Counted from the first letter of the stretch, positions 1 to 8,735 are shown. The stretch: 64,000 bases of DNA from JAWLDA01 sp041686855 (GCA_041686855.1 JAWLDA010000010.1:1-64000); one strand, 5' to 3'. Numbers and translations are program-made. Notes: generated by a model not told the origin, from the letters alone.

Positions 1-65
1 AGTGGTAGCGTCAGTGGACACCAGTGCATCGGGTATTCGCTATTCAGTTGTCAAGGTTCGATGAG

Positions 66-779
66 TCAAAGTGTGGGTTTACTCACACAGGCTCCTAGAT
101 GTCGGTAGGCCTGCAGTCCAAAGTTGTTCGCAGTGCCCCGGGGTGGCTTCTGTGTAAACAGCTTGACGCAGTCGTCGATGCCCTGGTGCACGGCGGAGGG
201 CAGCTTCTCGGGATCCGGCGCGTCAACGGTGAGGAGACGGTGCTTGTCTTTTTTGATTCTCCCACGTGCCATGGCCAACTCACTTCGGGTCAGGTACAGC
301 GGGGTAGCGGCGCGATCGGCGATGTGGACTCTATCGGCGTCAGCATCGTAGCCGTACACGACGATTGGGAAGCTGCCCCACATCCCTTTGTCGGAGTCGA
401 GTGCGTTGTAGGGGAGGCTCCACATGTCGGCCCACACGATCGCGGGTACTCCCTCTTCGAGTGTGGCCACGAGTTGCGCCATCGCACGATCGGGGCTCGC
501 CGTGCGGGTGACCTGTTGTTCCACTCCCAGGCGACTCAGCATGCGATCAAAAGGGTCAAAGGTGTTACGGGTGAGCAAGTTGCACTGGGGATCGTACCCT
601 TGGTAGGCGAAGACAAAGTAGCCAAAGGTAATTCCGCCGCTGACGCCCAGGAGAAGGGCCTCACTGTACGGATGACCTGTGTGCGGCGCCGAAATCTCTG
701 TGTAGGCGTAAACGTTGTGGACGCTCCCTGTCTCCCAATGGCGTCCGTCAAAATGGTGGTAATCACTGAGACGTGGCAT
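66..779 (-). CDS. BtrH N-terminal domain protein, C-terminally short
   Basis: The 237-residue product begins with the pattern FDGRHWETGSVHN and continues with SEALLLGVSGG, which I recognise as the papain-like BtrH N-terminal domain (butirosin acyl-transfer family), followed by the start of the DUF4872 region (about residue 175 onward). Family members I recall run to roughly 320-350 residues, so about 100 C-terminal residues appear to be missing. Translation stops at a TGA soon after NNFGLQAYR, and no other frame in the remaining 65 bases resumes the family sequence. An AAAGGG ribosome-binding site precedes the ATG. Homologues act on acyl or peptidyl thioesters; the substrate here is unknown. 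It may be a decaying gene. Confidence 0.7.
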   Translation of the reverse strand: MPRLSDYHHFDGRHWETGSVHNVYAYTEISAPHTGHPYSEALLLGVSGGITFGYFVFAYQGYDPQCNLLTRNTFDPFDRMLSRLGVEQQVTRTASPDRAMAQLVATLEEGVPAIVWADMWSLPYNALDSDKGMWGSFPIVVYGYDADADRVHIADRAATPLYLTRSELAMARGRIKKDKHRLLTVDAPDPEKLPSAVHQGIDDCVKLFTQKPPRGTANNFGLQAYRHLGACVSKPTL

Positions 780-939
780 AGTCAGGCAACCCTTTCGTTC
801 GCACCCGGGCGTTCGCTCGTAGGTATTTCGACCGATCAGCTATAAGTTTAACGCAAGTTTCTGGAGGGGCGCGCAAAGAAGAGACATACTCTGCAACCCT
901 TGACTTTTGGATCACAATTACGACAGGAGTGAGCTTGCG

Positions 940-1407
940 ATGACTCCGGCCATCGTGGCGCTGAAGCGTGCCGGCGTTGCATACGAGATTTACGAATACG
1001 ACCACGATCCTACTGCCTCGTCGTTTGGCTTAGAGGCAGCCGACAAACTGGGTGTCGAAAGAGCTCGAGTGTTTAAGACCCTCGTAGCGTCAGTCGACGG
1101 CAAACTGGCTGTGGGGGTCGTCCCCGTGGAGCGTTCGCTTGATTTAAAGGCGTTCGCGTCGGCGGTGGGAGGGAAGCGGGCAGCGATGGCTGAGGTGAAG
1201 GAGGCTGAGCGTGCCACGGGTTATGTGACCGGCGGAATCAGTCCTCTCGGTCAGCGACGTTCCCTCCCGACGATTCTCGACTCGACCGCATTGACGTGGG
1301 AACGCATCTTTGTGAGCGCGGGGAGGCGGGGCATGGATGTCGAGCTCGATCCCCGCGAACTCGTCCGCCTCTTGGATGCCAACGTAGCCGAGATTGGAAC
1401 AGAGTGA
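940..1407 (+). CDS. ybaK: Cys-tRNA(Pro)/aminoacyl-tRNA deacylase, YbaK family
   Basis: This 155-residue protein matches the YbaK/EbsC editing-domain family from end to end, with the opening TPAIVALKRAGVAYEIYEY, the FKTLVA strand and the GGISPLGQRR segment typical of YbaK. Family members hydrolyse mischarged Cys-tRNA(Pro) in the cytoplasm. I chose the ATG at 940 because AGGAGT (925-930) sits at correct spacing; the longer reading from 907 lacks a ribosome-binding site. It is a single-gene unit followed by an 85-bp gap before the ceramidase-like gene. Confidence 0.92.
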   Translation: MTPAIVALKRAGVAYEIYEYDHDPTASSFGLEAADKLGVERARVFKTLVASVDGKLAVGVVPVERSLDLKAFASAVGGKRAAMAEVKEAERATGYVTGGISPLGQRRSLPTILDSTALTWERIFVSAGRRGMDVELDPRELVRLLDANVAEIGTE

Positions 1408-1492
1408 CGCCAGATCTTCCATGACGTCCCGATGACCGTTAGCTGATGACTTTAAGACCCCGATGGGCAGTTGTTAAGGAGGCGCGATTCCA

Positions 1493-2743
1493 TTGGCTGA
1501 TTCACACGGAAAACCTAAGTTGAAAGTCGGAACTGGACGATCGGTGATTACCCCACCCCTGGGCACGCTGATGTCGGGGTTTGGCCATCGTGACCACGGT
1601 GCGGAAGGCGTCCTCGATGACCTGGAGTTGCGCGCGTTTTGGTTCGAGGCGGAATTCTCATTCCGAGGTAGCGAGGCATCAGGCGATTCATCGGGACCCG
1701 TCTGCATCGTGTCGGCGGACCTTATCGGCTTTGACGCTCCGTTGACCGCTCAAATCCGAGAAGACCTCCACAGCGCGTACGGCGTCCGACCCGAAGCGGT
1801 GCTCCTTGCGGCCAGCCACACACATTCGGGACCGCAAACGAGTGAGACCTTGGCGGCGGCAGGTGGAATGCCTGTTCCCGAGTATATCGCCACGTTGCGT
1901 GAACGTGTGCTTCATGCTGTCGGTACCGCACGTTCGAACGTCCGCCCCGCGACACTGCACGGCGGCCGCGGGGTCCTCGAGGACGGTTTCGCCATCAACC
2001 GGAGGCGCAAAGAGGACGGTCGAGTACTCAACGCTCCGAATCCCCCGGGGGTGAAAGATGACGAGGTGATCGCACTCACAGCCAGAGATGCTGGGAGCGG
2101 TGAGGTGTTGGCCGTCCTTTACCACTTCACGTGTCATCCCACGACGATGGGCGATTACCGGATTACCGGTGACTATCCTGGGGCGACGCGCCGTCACGTC
2201 GAGGCGGCCCTGCCCGGTGCATCGGTGGGCTTCTTGCCCGGCTGTTTTGGCGATATTCGGCCCAACTGCACCATTTTGGGCGGCAAGCGATTCCGCCGTG
2301 GGACGCCGGCGGACGTCGCCGCGTTTGGAGCCGCTTTAGGCACCGAGGTGGTTCGGATTGTCTCAAAAGGATTGGAGACGACGTTCGAACCCTCTCTGGG
2401 AGCGTGGGCCGATGAGGTATCTCTCCCACTAGAGTCGGATGGGGAGTTTAGAGATCTGTCGATTCAACGGCTTGATCTAAGTGACACGCTCACCATCATC
2501 GCCATGGGCGGCGAAGTGTGTGTCGACTTCGGACACTTTATCAAGGGGTTGAATCCCAAAGCCTTTCTCGTTCCCGTGGGCTATGCGAACGGTCTGATTG
2601 GGTACATAGCCTCTGCTCGCCTCTTTCCGGAGGGAGGCTACGAGGCCGACACGTCGCACACGGTGTACGGGCTACCGTCACCCTTTCATCCATCGATCGA
2701 CGATATTCTACGTCGAGAGATCGAACGAATCTTGCAACTCTGA
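1493..2743 (+). CDS. Neutral/alkaline non-lysosomal ceramidase family protein (copy 1)
   Basis: The 416-residue product resembles the N-terminal catalytic domain of neutral ceramidases: VGTGRSVITPPLG at the N-terminus, SHTHSGPQ as the metal-binding His motif, FTCHPTTMG, and GCFGDIRPN. It lacks the C-terminal Ig-like domain of full ceramidases and has no signal peptide, so many such proteins may act on substrates other than ceramide. Translation starts at a TTG with AAGGAGG about 10 bases upstream. A paralogue lies at 9813-11228 on the other strand. The gene ends just before tandem array 1. Confidence 0.85.
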   Translation: MADSHGKPKLKVGTGRSVITPPLGTLMSGFGHRDHGAEGVLDDLELRAFWFEAEFSFRGSEASGDSSGPVCIVSADLIGFDAPLTAQIREDLHSAYGVRPEAVLLAASHTHSGPQTSETLAAAGGMPVPEYIATLRERVLHAVGTARSNVRPATLHGGRGVLEDGFAINRRRKEDGRVLNAPNPPGVKDDEVIALTARDAGSGEVLAVLYHFTCHPTTMGDYRITGDYPGATRRHVEAALPGASVGFLPGCFGDIRPNCTILGGKRFRRGTPADVAAFGAALGTEVVRIVSKGLETTFEPSLGAWADEVSLPLESDGEFRDLSIQRLDLSDTLTIIAMGGEVCVDFGHFIKGLNPKAFLVPVGYANGLIGYIASARLFPEGGYEADTSHTVYGLPSPFHPSIDDILRREIERILQL

Positions 2744-2751
2744 GGCCTTAG

Positions 2752-5233
2752 TCAAGTCCAAAGGAGTCTTGGAGGGGGAGTCGACGCCAGCGAGGAATGA
2801 TCCCTCACGAGAGGGGCAACAACGGCGGCAACGTGGAGACTGCCGAGATTGACACGGAACTGCCGAGATCGACGCGGATCTGTCGGAAAGCTCCAGTGCG
2901 TGTAGCTGGGCTTTAGGTATTGCGCATCGCGTCTCTCGACGCTTTCAGACGCGATGGCGTACTTCGCCGGCGCAAAACGGTGCTGTAGGAGCGAAAAACG
3001 ACGTTGATGCGCATCTGGCGAGGAATGATTCCACGCCAGCGAGGAAAGACCCCTCACGAGAGGGGCAACAACGGCAGCATCGTGGTGACTGCCAAGATCA
3101 ATGTGGATCTGTCGGAAAGCTCCAGTGCGTGTAGCTGGGCTTTAGGTTTTGGCGCATCGCGTCTCTCGACGCTTTCAGACGTGATGGCGTGCTTCGCCAG
3201 CGGAAAACGGTGCTGGAGGAGCGAAAAACGAGGTTGATGCGCATCTGGCGAGGAATGATTCCACGCCAGCGAGGAAAGAGCCCTCACGAGAGGAGCAACA
3301 ACGGCGGCTTCACGGAGACTGCCGGGATTGACGTGGAACTGCCGGGATCGACGCGAATTTGTCGGAAAGCTCCAGCGCGTGTAGCTGGGCTTTAGGTATT
3401 GGCGCATCGCGACTCTCGACGCTTTCAGACGCGATGGCGTACTTCGCCGGCGCAAAACGGTGCTGGAGGAGCGAAAAGAGGCGTTGATGCGCATCTGGCG
3501 GGGAATGATTCCACTCCAGTGAGGAAAGATCCCTCACGAGAGGGGCAACAACGGCGGCATCGCGGAGACTGCCGGGATCGACGCGAATTTGTCGGAAAGC
3601 TCCAGTGCGTGTAGCTGGGCTTTAGGTTTTGGCGCATCGCGACTCTCGACGCTTTCAGACGCGATGGCGTGCTTCGCCAGCGCAAAACGGTGCTGGAGGA
3701 GCGAAACGAGGCGTTGATACGCATCTGGCGGGGAATGATTCCACGTTAGTGAGGAAAGAGCCCTCACGAGAGGGGCAACAACGGCGGCATCGTGGAGATT
3801 GCCGAGATCAATGTGGATCTGCCGGAAAGCTCCAGTGCGTGTAGCTGGGCTTTAGGTTTTGGCGCATCGCGTCCCTCCATGCTCTCAGACGTGATGGCGT
3901 ACTTCATCGGCGAAAAACGGTGCTGGAGGAGCGAAAAACGACGTTGATGCACATCTGGCGAGGAATGATTCCACGCCAGCGAGGAAAGACCCCTCACGAG
4001 AGGGGCAACAACGGCGGCATCGCGGAGACTGCCGGGATCGACGCGAATTTGTCGGAAAGCTCCAGTGCGTGTAGCTGGGCTTTAGGTTTNNNNNNNNNNN
4101 NNNNNNNNNNNNNNNNNNNNNNNNNNNNNNNNNNNNNNNNNNNNNNNNNNNNNNNNNNNNNNNNNNNNNNNNNNNNNNNNNNNNNNNNNGCGGAAAACGG
4201 TGCTGGAGGAGCGAAAAACGAGGTTGATGCGCATCTGGCGAGGAATGATTCCACGCCAGCGAGGAAAGAGCCCTCACGAGAGGAGCAACAACGGCGGCAA
4301 TACGGAGACTGCCGAGATCAATGTGGATTTGCCGGAAAGCTCCAGCGCGTGTAGCTGGGCTTTAGGTTTTGGCGCATAGCGTCCCTCCATGCTCTCAGAC
4401 GTGATGGCGTGCTTCGCCGACGTAAAACGGTGCTGGAGGAGCGAAAAGAGGCGTTGATGCACATCTGGCGAGGAATGATTCCACTTCAGTGAGGAAAGAC
4501 CCCTCACGAGAAGGGCAACAACGGCAGCATCACGGAGACTGCCGGGATCGACGCGAATTTGTCGGAAAGCTCCAGCGCGTGTAGCTGGGCTTTAGGTATT
4601 GGCGCATCGCGTCCCTCCATGCTCTCAGACGTGATGGCGTGCTTCGCCGGCGCAAAACGGTGCTGAAGGAGCGAAAAACGACGTTGATGCACATCTGGCG
4701 AGGAATGATTCCACGCCAGCGAGGAAAGACCCCTCACGAGAGGGGCAACAACGGCGGCATCGCGGAGACTGCCGGGATCGACGCGAATTTGTCGGAAAGC
4801 TCCAGCGCGTGTAGCTGGTCTTTAGGTTTTGGCGCATCGCGACTCTCGACGCTTTCAGACGCGATGGCGTGCTTCGCCGGCGCAAAACAGTTCGGCAGGA
4901 GCGAAAAACGAAGTTGATGCACATCTGGCGAGGAATGATTCCACGCCAGTGAGGAAAGACCCCTCACGAGAGGGGCAACAACGGCAGCATCGTGGTGACT
5001 GCCGAGATCAATGTGGATCTGCCGGAAAGCTCCAGTGCGTGTAGCTGGTGTTTAAGTTTTGGCGCATCGCGTCCCTCCATGCTCTCAGACGTGATGGCGT
5101 ACTTCGCCGGCGCAAAACGGTGCTGGAGGAGCGAAAAACGACGTTGATGCGCATCTGGCGGGGAATGATTCCACGCCAGTGAGGAAAGCCCCCTCATGAG
5201 AGGGGCAACAACGGCGGCATCGCGGAGACTGCA
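2752..5233 (+). repeat. Tandem array 1: about eleven 230/250-bp units
   Basis: The anchor CTCACGAGAGG recurs at 2804, 3053, 3283, 3533, 3763, 3993, 4273, 4503, 4733, 4963 and 5193 (CTCATGAGAGG in the last). Spacing is 230 bp except 249 and 250 for two units and 280 across the N gap. Each unit carries a near-perfect 25-bp palindrome centred on GGAATGATTCC with outer arms CTGGCG and CGCCAG, and a 16-nt hairpin CCCCTCACGAGAGGGG, perfect in several units. The 20-bp length difference is a duplication of a CTGCCGGGATYGAC-like segment. ORFs of 71-77 codons are open in single units, but 230 is not divisible by 3, so the frame changes each unit and coding is unlikely. From 5234 to 5473 I see only a two-copy 24-bp repeat near 5338-5389. 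Confidence 0.95.
4090..4189. other. Assembly gap (100 N) inside array 1
   Basis: Exactly 100 Ns, the usual placeholder for a gap of unknown size, interrupt one repeat unit. The flanks align with neighbouring units so that 50 bp would restore a single 230-bp unit; any extra content would be expected in steps of about 230 or 250 bp. The sequence right of the gap (4190-4299) matches 3199-3308, as expected if the assembler collapsed the array. Confidence 0.97.
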
Positions 5234-5473
5234 AGTAGCAGTCAGAAATCGTGCGGATTTTCAAGATGGTCCACCGCTTTTTTCGGGGCTTTAAGTGGGG
5301 GAGGGATGGTTCAGTGCTTCAAGTGAGGGAGCCATGGTAGCATGCCGATCAGGGGACCCACCAGCATGCCGATCGGGGGACGCACCGCCAGCGCATCCCA
5401 GCGGCACGCTACCCCTGATATGGCGACTCATCGTTTGAAGTCAACCTGCGAGGACGATGTCAGCCACAGATTC

Positions 5474-5731
5474 TTACGACGCAGACTCAAGCCTGCCGCG
5501 TACGAGCTCTTCCGCTTCGCCTTCCTCGGGGAAACGGCCCAGGCTCTTCTTGGAGAAGACCAACTCATCCCCCACCGTGAGCTCAAATACTCCGCCTGAA
5601 GAGGGCCTCAGCTCGAAACCGGCCACACTCGTCTTATGTTCGCCGAGGACCTTTTCCGCCAAACTGACGGCTTTGGGTAGGTACCCTCACCCCGTTCAAT
5701 ACTCGAGGTAGATCCGAATCTTGTCACTCAT
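5474..5731 (-). CDS. Rdx/SelW-family thioredoxin-like protein, candidate selenoprotein with a U-T-G-U motif
   Basis: Reading from an ATG at 5731, preceded by GGAGGTG (minus strand, within 5740-5747, about 9-bp spacing), gives 85 codons ending in TAA. The product reads MSDKIRIYLEY, then TGA, Thr, Gly, TGA, then GYLPKAVSLAEKVLG and SGGVFELTVGDELVFSKK, closing with LGRFPEEGEAEELV. This is the Rdx (SelW/SelT/SelH) family at its normal length. Family members have CxxC or CxxU right after the first strand; here both positions are in-frame TGA (5696-5698, codon 12, and 5687-5689, codon 15). A possible mini-SECIS follows: CCAAA pairs with UUUGG around loop GCCGUCAG, which starts 16 nt after the second UGA. 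The Sec reading is an inference; selABCD would lie outside the window. A shorter reading from an internal GTG or TTG would lose the redox motif. Confidence 0.78.
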
Positions 5732-5790
5732 GAAAGAGTACACCTCCATATTTACTCTGCTTCGGCGGCTCTAAGCGCACCCCTTTTATT

Positions 5791-5941
5791 GCGATCCTGG
5801 TGCCCTTAGCAATCCTGGTGCCCTTAGCAATCCTGGTGGCCTTAGCGATCCTGGTGGCCTTAGCGATCCTGGCGCCACTGGCGATCGTAGCAATCCTCGC
5901 GCCCTTAGCAATCCTCCCGCCCCTAGCGATCCTTGCGAACC
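5791..5941. repeat. 18-bp minisatellite, about 8 copies
   Basis: Units of the type GCGATCCTGGTGCCCTTA repeat in tandem, with one 9-bp half unit near 5880 and more divergent copies at the right end. All frames stay open through the tract because 18 is a multiple of 3, giving spurious ORFs on both strands. It fills most of the 370-bp gap between the divergent SelW-like and DoxX genes. No promoter was recognised confidently. Confidence 0.9.
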
Positions 5942-6104
5942 AACGCGGGGACCTCATAGTTAGGCATGTGACAAATGCCACATTCCTGTCGGGACATACG
6001 CCGTCGAAACCTTGTGAGCTTCGTATCTATGGGCAACGCCCACGATTTGCGAAAATAAAGCTGCAAGGCGAGGTAAGTGGTTCCAAAGGATGGAGGGAAT
6101 GAAA

Positions 6105-6632
6105 ATGATGGCCCTGACGACCAAACGAGTTCTGTTCTCGCTCCTTCGGGTGTGGTTAGGTGTTCAGTGGTTAGAGGCCGGGCTGCACAAAGTGGGGACG
6201 CCGGCCTGGACGGGAGAGAATGCAGGCGCAGCTGTAGCTGGTTTCGCCAAGGGGGCGATTGCCAAGGCTGCGGGAGAGAGTCCCACGGTGGCATCTTGGT
6301 TCGCTAGCTTCCTTGACACTGTGGTAGTTCCCAACGCTACACTCTTCGGTTACATGGTGGCGTGGGGCGAAGTGCTTGCCGGGATTGGACTGATCCTCGG
6401 AGTGTTCACGGGGTTTGCCGCTGTCGGTGCTGGTTTGATGAACCTGATGTTCATGCTCGCAGGGACCCTCAGCTCCAACCCGATTCTGTACACGGCAGCG
6501 TTCCTAGTCCTGATAGGGATCAAGTACGCAGAGTACTTCGGGCTCGATGCGATTATGCGGCCGAAAGTCGAGCATGTAGCTGAAGAAGGAGTCAAGTGGA
6601 TGCGGGGAAGACTTACGAAGTCGCATGCTTGA
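6105..6632 (+). CDS. DoxX family membrane protein
   Basis: About 175 residues with four hydrophobic segments, an N-terminal LLRVWLGVQWLEAGLHKV signature and a C-terminal LIGIKYAEYFGLD stretch, as in DoxX/DoxD proteins (small quinone-linked membrane subunits in some members, unknown function in most). Four in-frame ATGs lie within 6090-6110. GGAGGG at 6092-6097 favours 6105 or 6108 over 6090, which it would overlap. It is divergent from the SelW-like gene; both could be redox-related, but context alone does not prove a link. Confidence 0.85.
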   Translation: MMALTTKRVLFSLLRVWLGVQWLEAGLHKVGTPAWTGENAGAAVAGFAKGAIAKAAGESPTVASWFASFLDTVVVPNATLFGYMVAWGEVLAGIGLILGVFTGFAAVGAGLMNLMFMLAGTLSSNPILYTAAFLVLIGIKYAEYFGLDAIMRPKVEHVAEEGVKWMRGRLTKSHA

Positions 6633-6817
6633 CGCCAAGGTGATGTTGAGCACACAAGCGGAGATTACAAAAGCCAATTCCCGACTGGAATGAGACGCCT
6701 CACGAGTGAGAATCTACCGTGGGGCGTCTCACCGCGTCATGCTTCGGAAAGAATGGAAGCGGAGGAGTCGTCCTGATGGTCCAGAAGTCTTACCTAAAGT
6801 ACGCAAGTCGTTTACGT

Positions 6818-6895
6818 TGGTCATTAAGCTGGTCATTAAGCTGATAGTTAAACTAGTATTAGGCTGGTCGTTAAACTGGGCGTTTAAGCTGGTCG
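6818..6895. repeat. 12-bp degenerate repeat tract
   Basis: Repeats of the type GGTCATTAAGCT occur in tandem with increasing divergence to the right, just before the AMP nucleosidase gene. A 68-codon ORF (6706-6912) runs through it, ending in a Leu/Val/Lys-rich stretch generated by the repeat. It lacks a ribosome-binding site and I do not call it a gene. Confidence 0.7.
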
Positions 6896-6916
6896 CTTAC
6901 GCTGTCGTGTAAACAG

Positions 6917-8134
6917 ATGGGACGTGCACGAGTGGAACGAAACTTGCCGAAATTCGTCGTTGATTCGCCGCATGATTTGGACCGACAGATCGAACGGGCT
7001 TGTGACGTGATGCAGGAGATCTACGACGCGGGCTGTTACGTGAAACTGATGGTCAAGAGGTCGTGGTCCAATCACAATCCCGTCATCAGTGGCGAGTTTT
7101 CCAAACCGAGCGCTTTTCGGTGGTACCTCCTACGGGAGCTTCGAAAACTCGTAAAGGATGGAGCCTCCTTTCAGGTGGCGCCGTCCCGCTCTGCGATCGC
7201 CCTGGGGGATCCAGCGCTATTAGAGGGACTAGACGAGGACGAATGGGATTTTACACAAAAAAAGCTGTTCCTCTTTAGTCCAGAGCGGATCGACCTCTCG
7301 TTAGATCGGCTCCAACACTACACCGGAACTCGGGCGGAGGACTTTCAGCGGCACATCCTCTTTACCAACTATGACATGCACGTTCAAGAGTTTCAACGGA
7401 GGTATCCCGAGTGCGTTGGACCGGCGGTCTCAGGGGTTCAGATGCCTGCGTATCACCACAAACTGCCTCAGAACGAAGGGATCTCGCTCGTGAACATCGG
7501 AGTGGGACCGTCGAACGCCAAGACCATCACCGATCATCTAGCGGTGCTAAGACCTGACTTGATGATCATGGTCGGTCACTGCGGTGGGCTGCGCAACCAT
7601 CAGGAGATCGGCGACTTCGTGCTCGCGACCGGCTTTATGCGGGCCGACGGCGTCTTGGACGATATCTTGCCGCTCCAAGTGCCGATTACACCCAACCATC
7701 TACTCAACCTGTGTCTACAGGAGGCCCTAGAACACTACGGAGCACGCTACCGTCTGGGCACGGTGTATACAACGGTCAACCGCAATTGGGAGTTTAGTCA
7801 ACGGCGGTCCGTGTGGGAGATACATGTAAGTCGCAGTATCGCGGTGGATATGGAGTCGGCGACCGTCGCGACCAACGGCTTCCGGTATCGAATTCCCAAC
7901 GCCACGCTTCTTTGCGTGAGCGATAAACCACTGCACGGGGAGCCCAAACTTAGGGATGCCGCGCGCACCTTTTACGACAACTCCAAAAAGCAGCATCTCG
8001 ACATTGTGATTCGAGCGATTGAGCGGGGCAAGCAGCAATATCCGGACGGCTTGCCGAATGCGAGTTTAAGAGCCCCCAACGAACCGCTCATTGGTGGGGC
8101 AGATAAGGCTGAGGATCACCCCGATAAAGCCTAA
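6917..8134 (+). CDS. amn: AMP nucleosidase
   Basis: The 405-residue protein has the C-terminal nucleoside phosphorylase-like fold of Amn: VNIGVGPSNAKTITDHLAVL, MVGHCGGLR, the VNRNWEFSQ segment and the VDMESATVATNGFR substrate-binding stretch with its Met-Glu pair. Amn cleaves AMP to adenine and ribose 5-phosphate in purine salvage. The N-terminal regulatory region is shorter than in the 484-residue E. coli enzyme. The ATG at 6917 has no clear Shine-Dalgarno sequence, so the exact start is uncertain. Confidence 0.9.
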   Translation: MGRARVERNLPKFVVDSPHDLDRQIERACDVMQEIYDAGCYVKLMVKRSWSNHNPVISGEFSKPSAFRWYLLRELRKLVKDGASFQVAPSRSAIALGDPALLEGLDEDEWDFTQKKLFLFSPERIDLSLDRLQHYTGTRAEDFQRHILFTNYDMHVQEFQRRYPECVGPAVSGVQMPAYHHKLPQNEGISLVNIGVGPSNAKTITDHLAVLRPDLMIMVGHCGGLRNHQEIGDFVLATGFMRADGVLDDILPLQVPITPNHLLNLCLQEALEHYGARYRLGTVYTTVNRNWEFSQRRSVWEIHVSRSIAVDMESATVATNGFRYRIPNATLLCVSDKPLHGEPKLRDAARTFYDNSKKQHLDIVIRAIERGKQQYPDGLPNASLRAPNEPLIGGADKAEDHPDKA

Positions 8135-8255
8135 AGGTTCCGTTTCGCCTTCAACGCGGCCGATGCACGCTTAATCGCCTCCCTGAGTTGCTCGAGTCCG
8201 TCAACACTTTCCATTCTTTTTGAAAGGTAATCGAACGTTACAGACTCACCGGGTG

Positions 8256-8284
8256 TTCATTGAGTGCCCAGGAAGGGCTATAAT
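8256..8284 (+). promoter_or_regulatory. Sigma-A-type promoter for the XRE regulator
   Basis: TTCATT (8256-8261) and a consensus TATAAT (8279-8284) are separated by 17 bp. The predicted transcription start near 8291 leaves a leader of about 40 nt before the ATG at 8330. Confidence 0.6.
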
Positions 8285-8329
8285 TATTATGTTGGAGACG
8301 TCATGCCCAAACGTATCAGGGGGAAGACC

Positions 8330-8689
8330 ATGAACACCAACAATCGTAGGCTTTTTGGTGAGCGGATCAAAGCGCTACGTAAGGAGCGCAACCTTTCTCA
8401 AGAACAACTGGCCCAACTGGCCAGTTTTCATCCGACTTACATTCAAAAGGTTGAGTCGGGCCGGATTGTACCGAGCCTCAGAGCGGTCGTTCGTCTCGGC
8501 CGTGTGATGAAGGTGCCCGTCAGTCACCTGGTTGAGGTGTTTGACCAGTCGCAAGAGGCCGAGACGCAGTCAGAGTCGATCGAGAGCATTAGTGGACTCT
8601 TGCGCAATCTGCCGACTCAGCAGGTTGACTTCGTCCGCGGGTTTATCGAGTACCTCAACCTCCGGGAGTATCGTCAAAAAGCTCAGTAA
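8330..8689 (+). CDS. XRE-family helix-turn-helix regulator
   Basis: This 119-residue protein has an XRE/Cro-type HTH (about residues 9-63: FGERIKALRKERNLSQEQLA, then HPTYIQKVESGRIVPSLR) and a helical C-terminal segment that may mediate dimerisation, an arrangement like SinR-type regulators. I chose the ATG at 8330, with a GGGGGA ribosome-binding site, over 8264 or 8303, because those starts lie upstream of or very close to the predicted transcription start. Target genes are unknown. The stop codon lies in the first copy of a short 12-bp tandem repeat. Confidence 0.88.
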   Translation: MNTNNRRLFGERIKALRKERNLSQEQLAQLASFHPTYIQKVESGRIVPSLRAVVRLGRVMKVPVSHLVEVFDQSQEAETQSESIESISGLLRNLPTQQVDFVRGFIEYLNLREYRQKAQ

Positions 8690-8725
8690 AAAGCTCGGTA
8701 AAAATCTCAGTAAAAAGCGCAGCAA
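8676..8725. repeat. 12-bp tandem repeat at the end of the XRE gene
   Basis: About four copies of an AAAAAGCTCAGT-like unit span the stop codon of the XRE gene and end just before the convergent methyltransferase gene. Confidence 0.75.
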
Positions 8726-8735
8726 CGGCGTCGTT

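Noticed and set aside
99..845. 248-codon plus-strand ORF
   Set aside because: It is a shadow of the BtrH-like gene on the minus strand; its translation has no family features.
2752..5197. Overlapping 71-77-codon ORFs, one per unit, on both strands of array 1
   Set aside because: The period of 230 bp shifts the frame each unit, starts are GTG without ribosome-binding sites, and both strands are equally open; this reflects repeat composition rather than coding.
5724..6102. ORFs reading Arg-Ile-Ala-Lys or Leu-Ala-Ile-Leu repeats on opposite strands
   Set aside because: Both come from the 18-bp minisatellite, which keeps all frames open; there is no ribosome-binding site and no recognised domain.
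6706..6912. 68-codon ORF before the AMP nucleosidase gene
   Set aside because: The C-terminal half is encoded by a 12-bp repeat and no Shine-Dalgarno sequence precedes the start.
8131..8214. 27-codon minus-strand ORF (MESVDGLEQLREAIKRASAA and on)
   Set aside because: It has a helical look but no convincing ribosome-binding site and ends at the adjacent gene's stop; too short to support.
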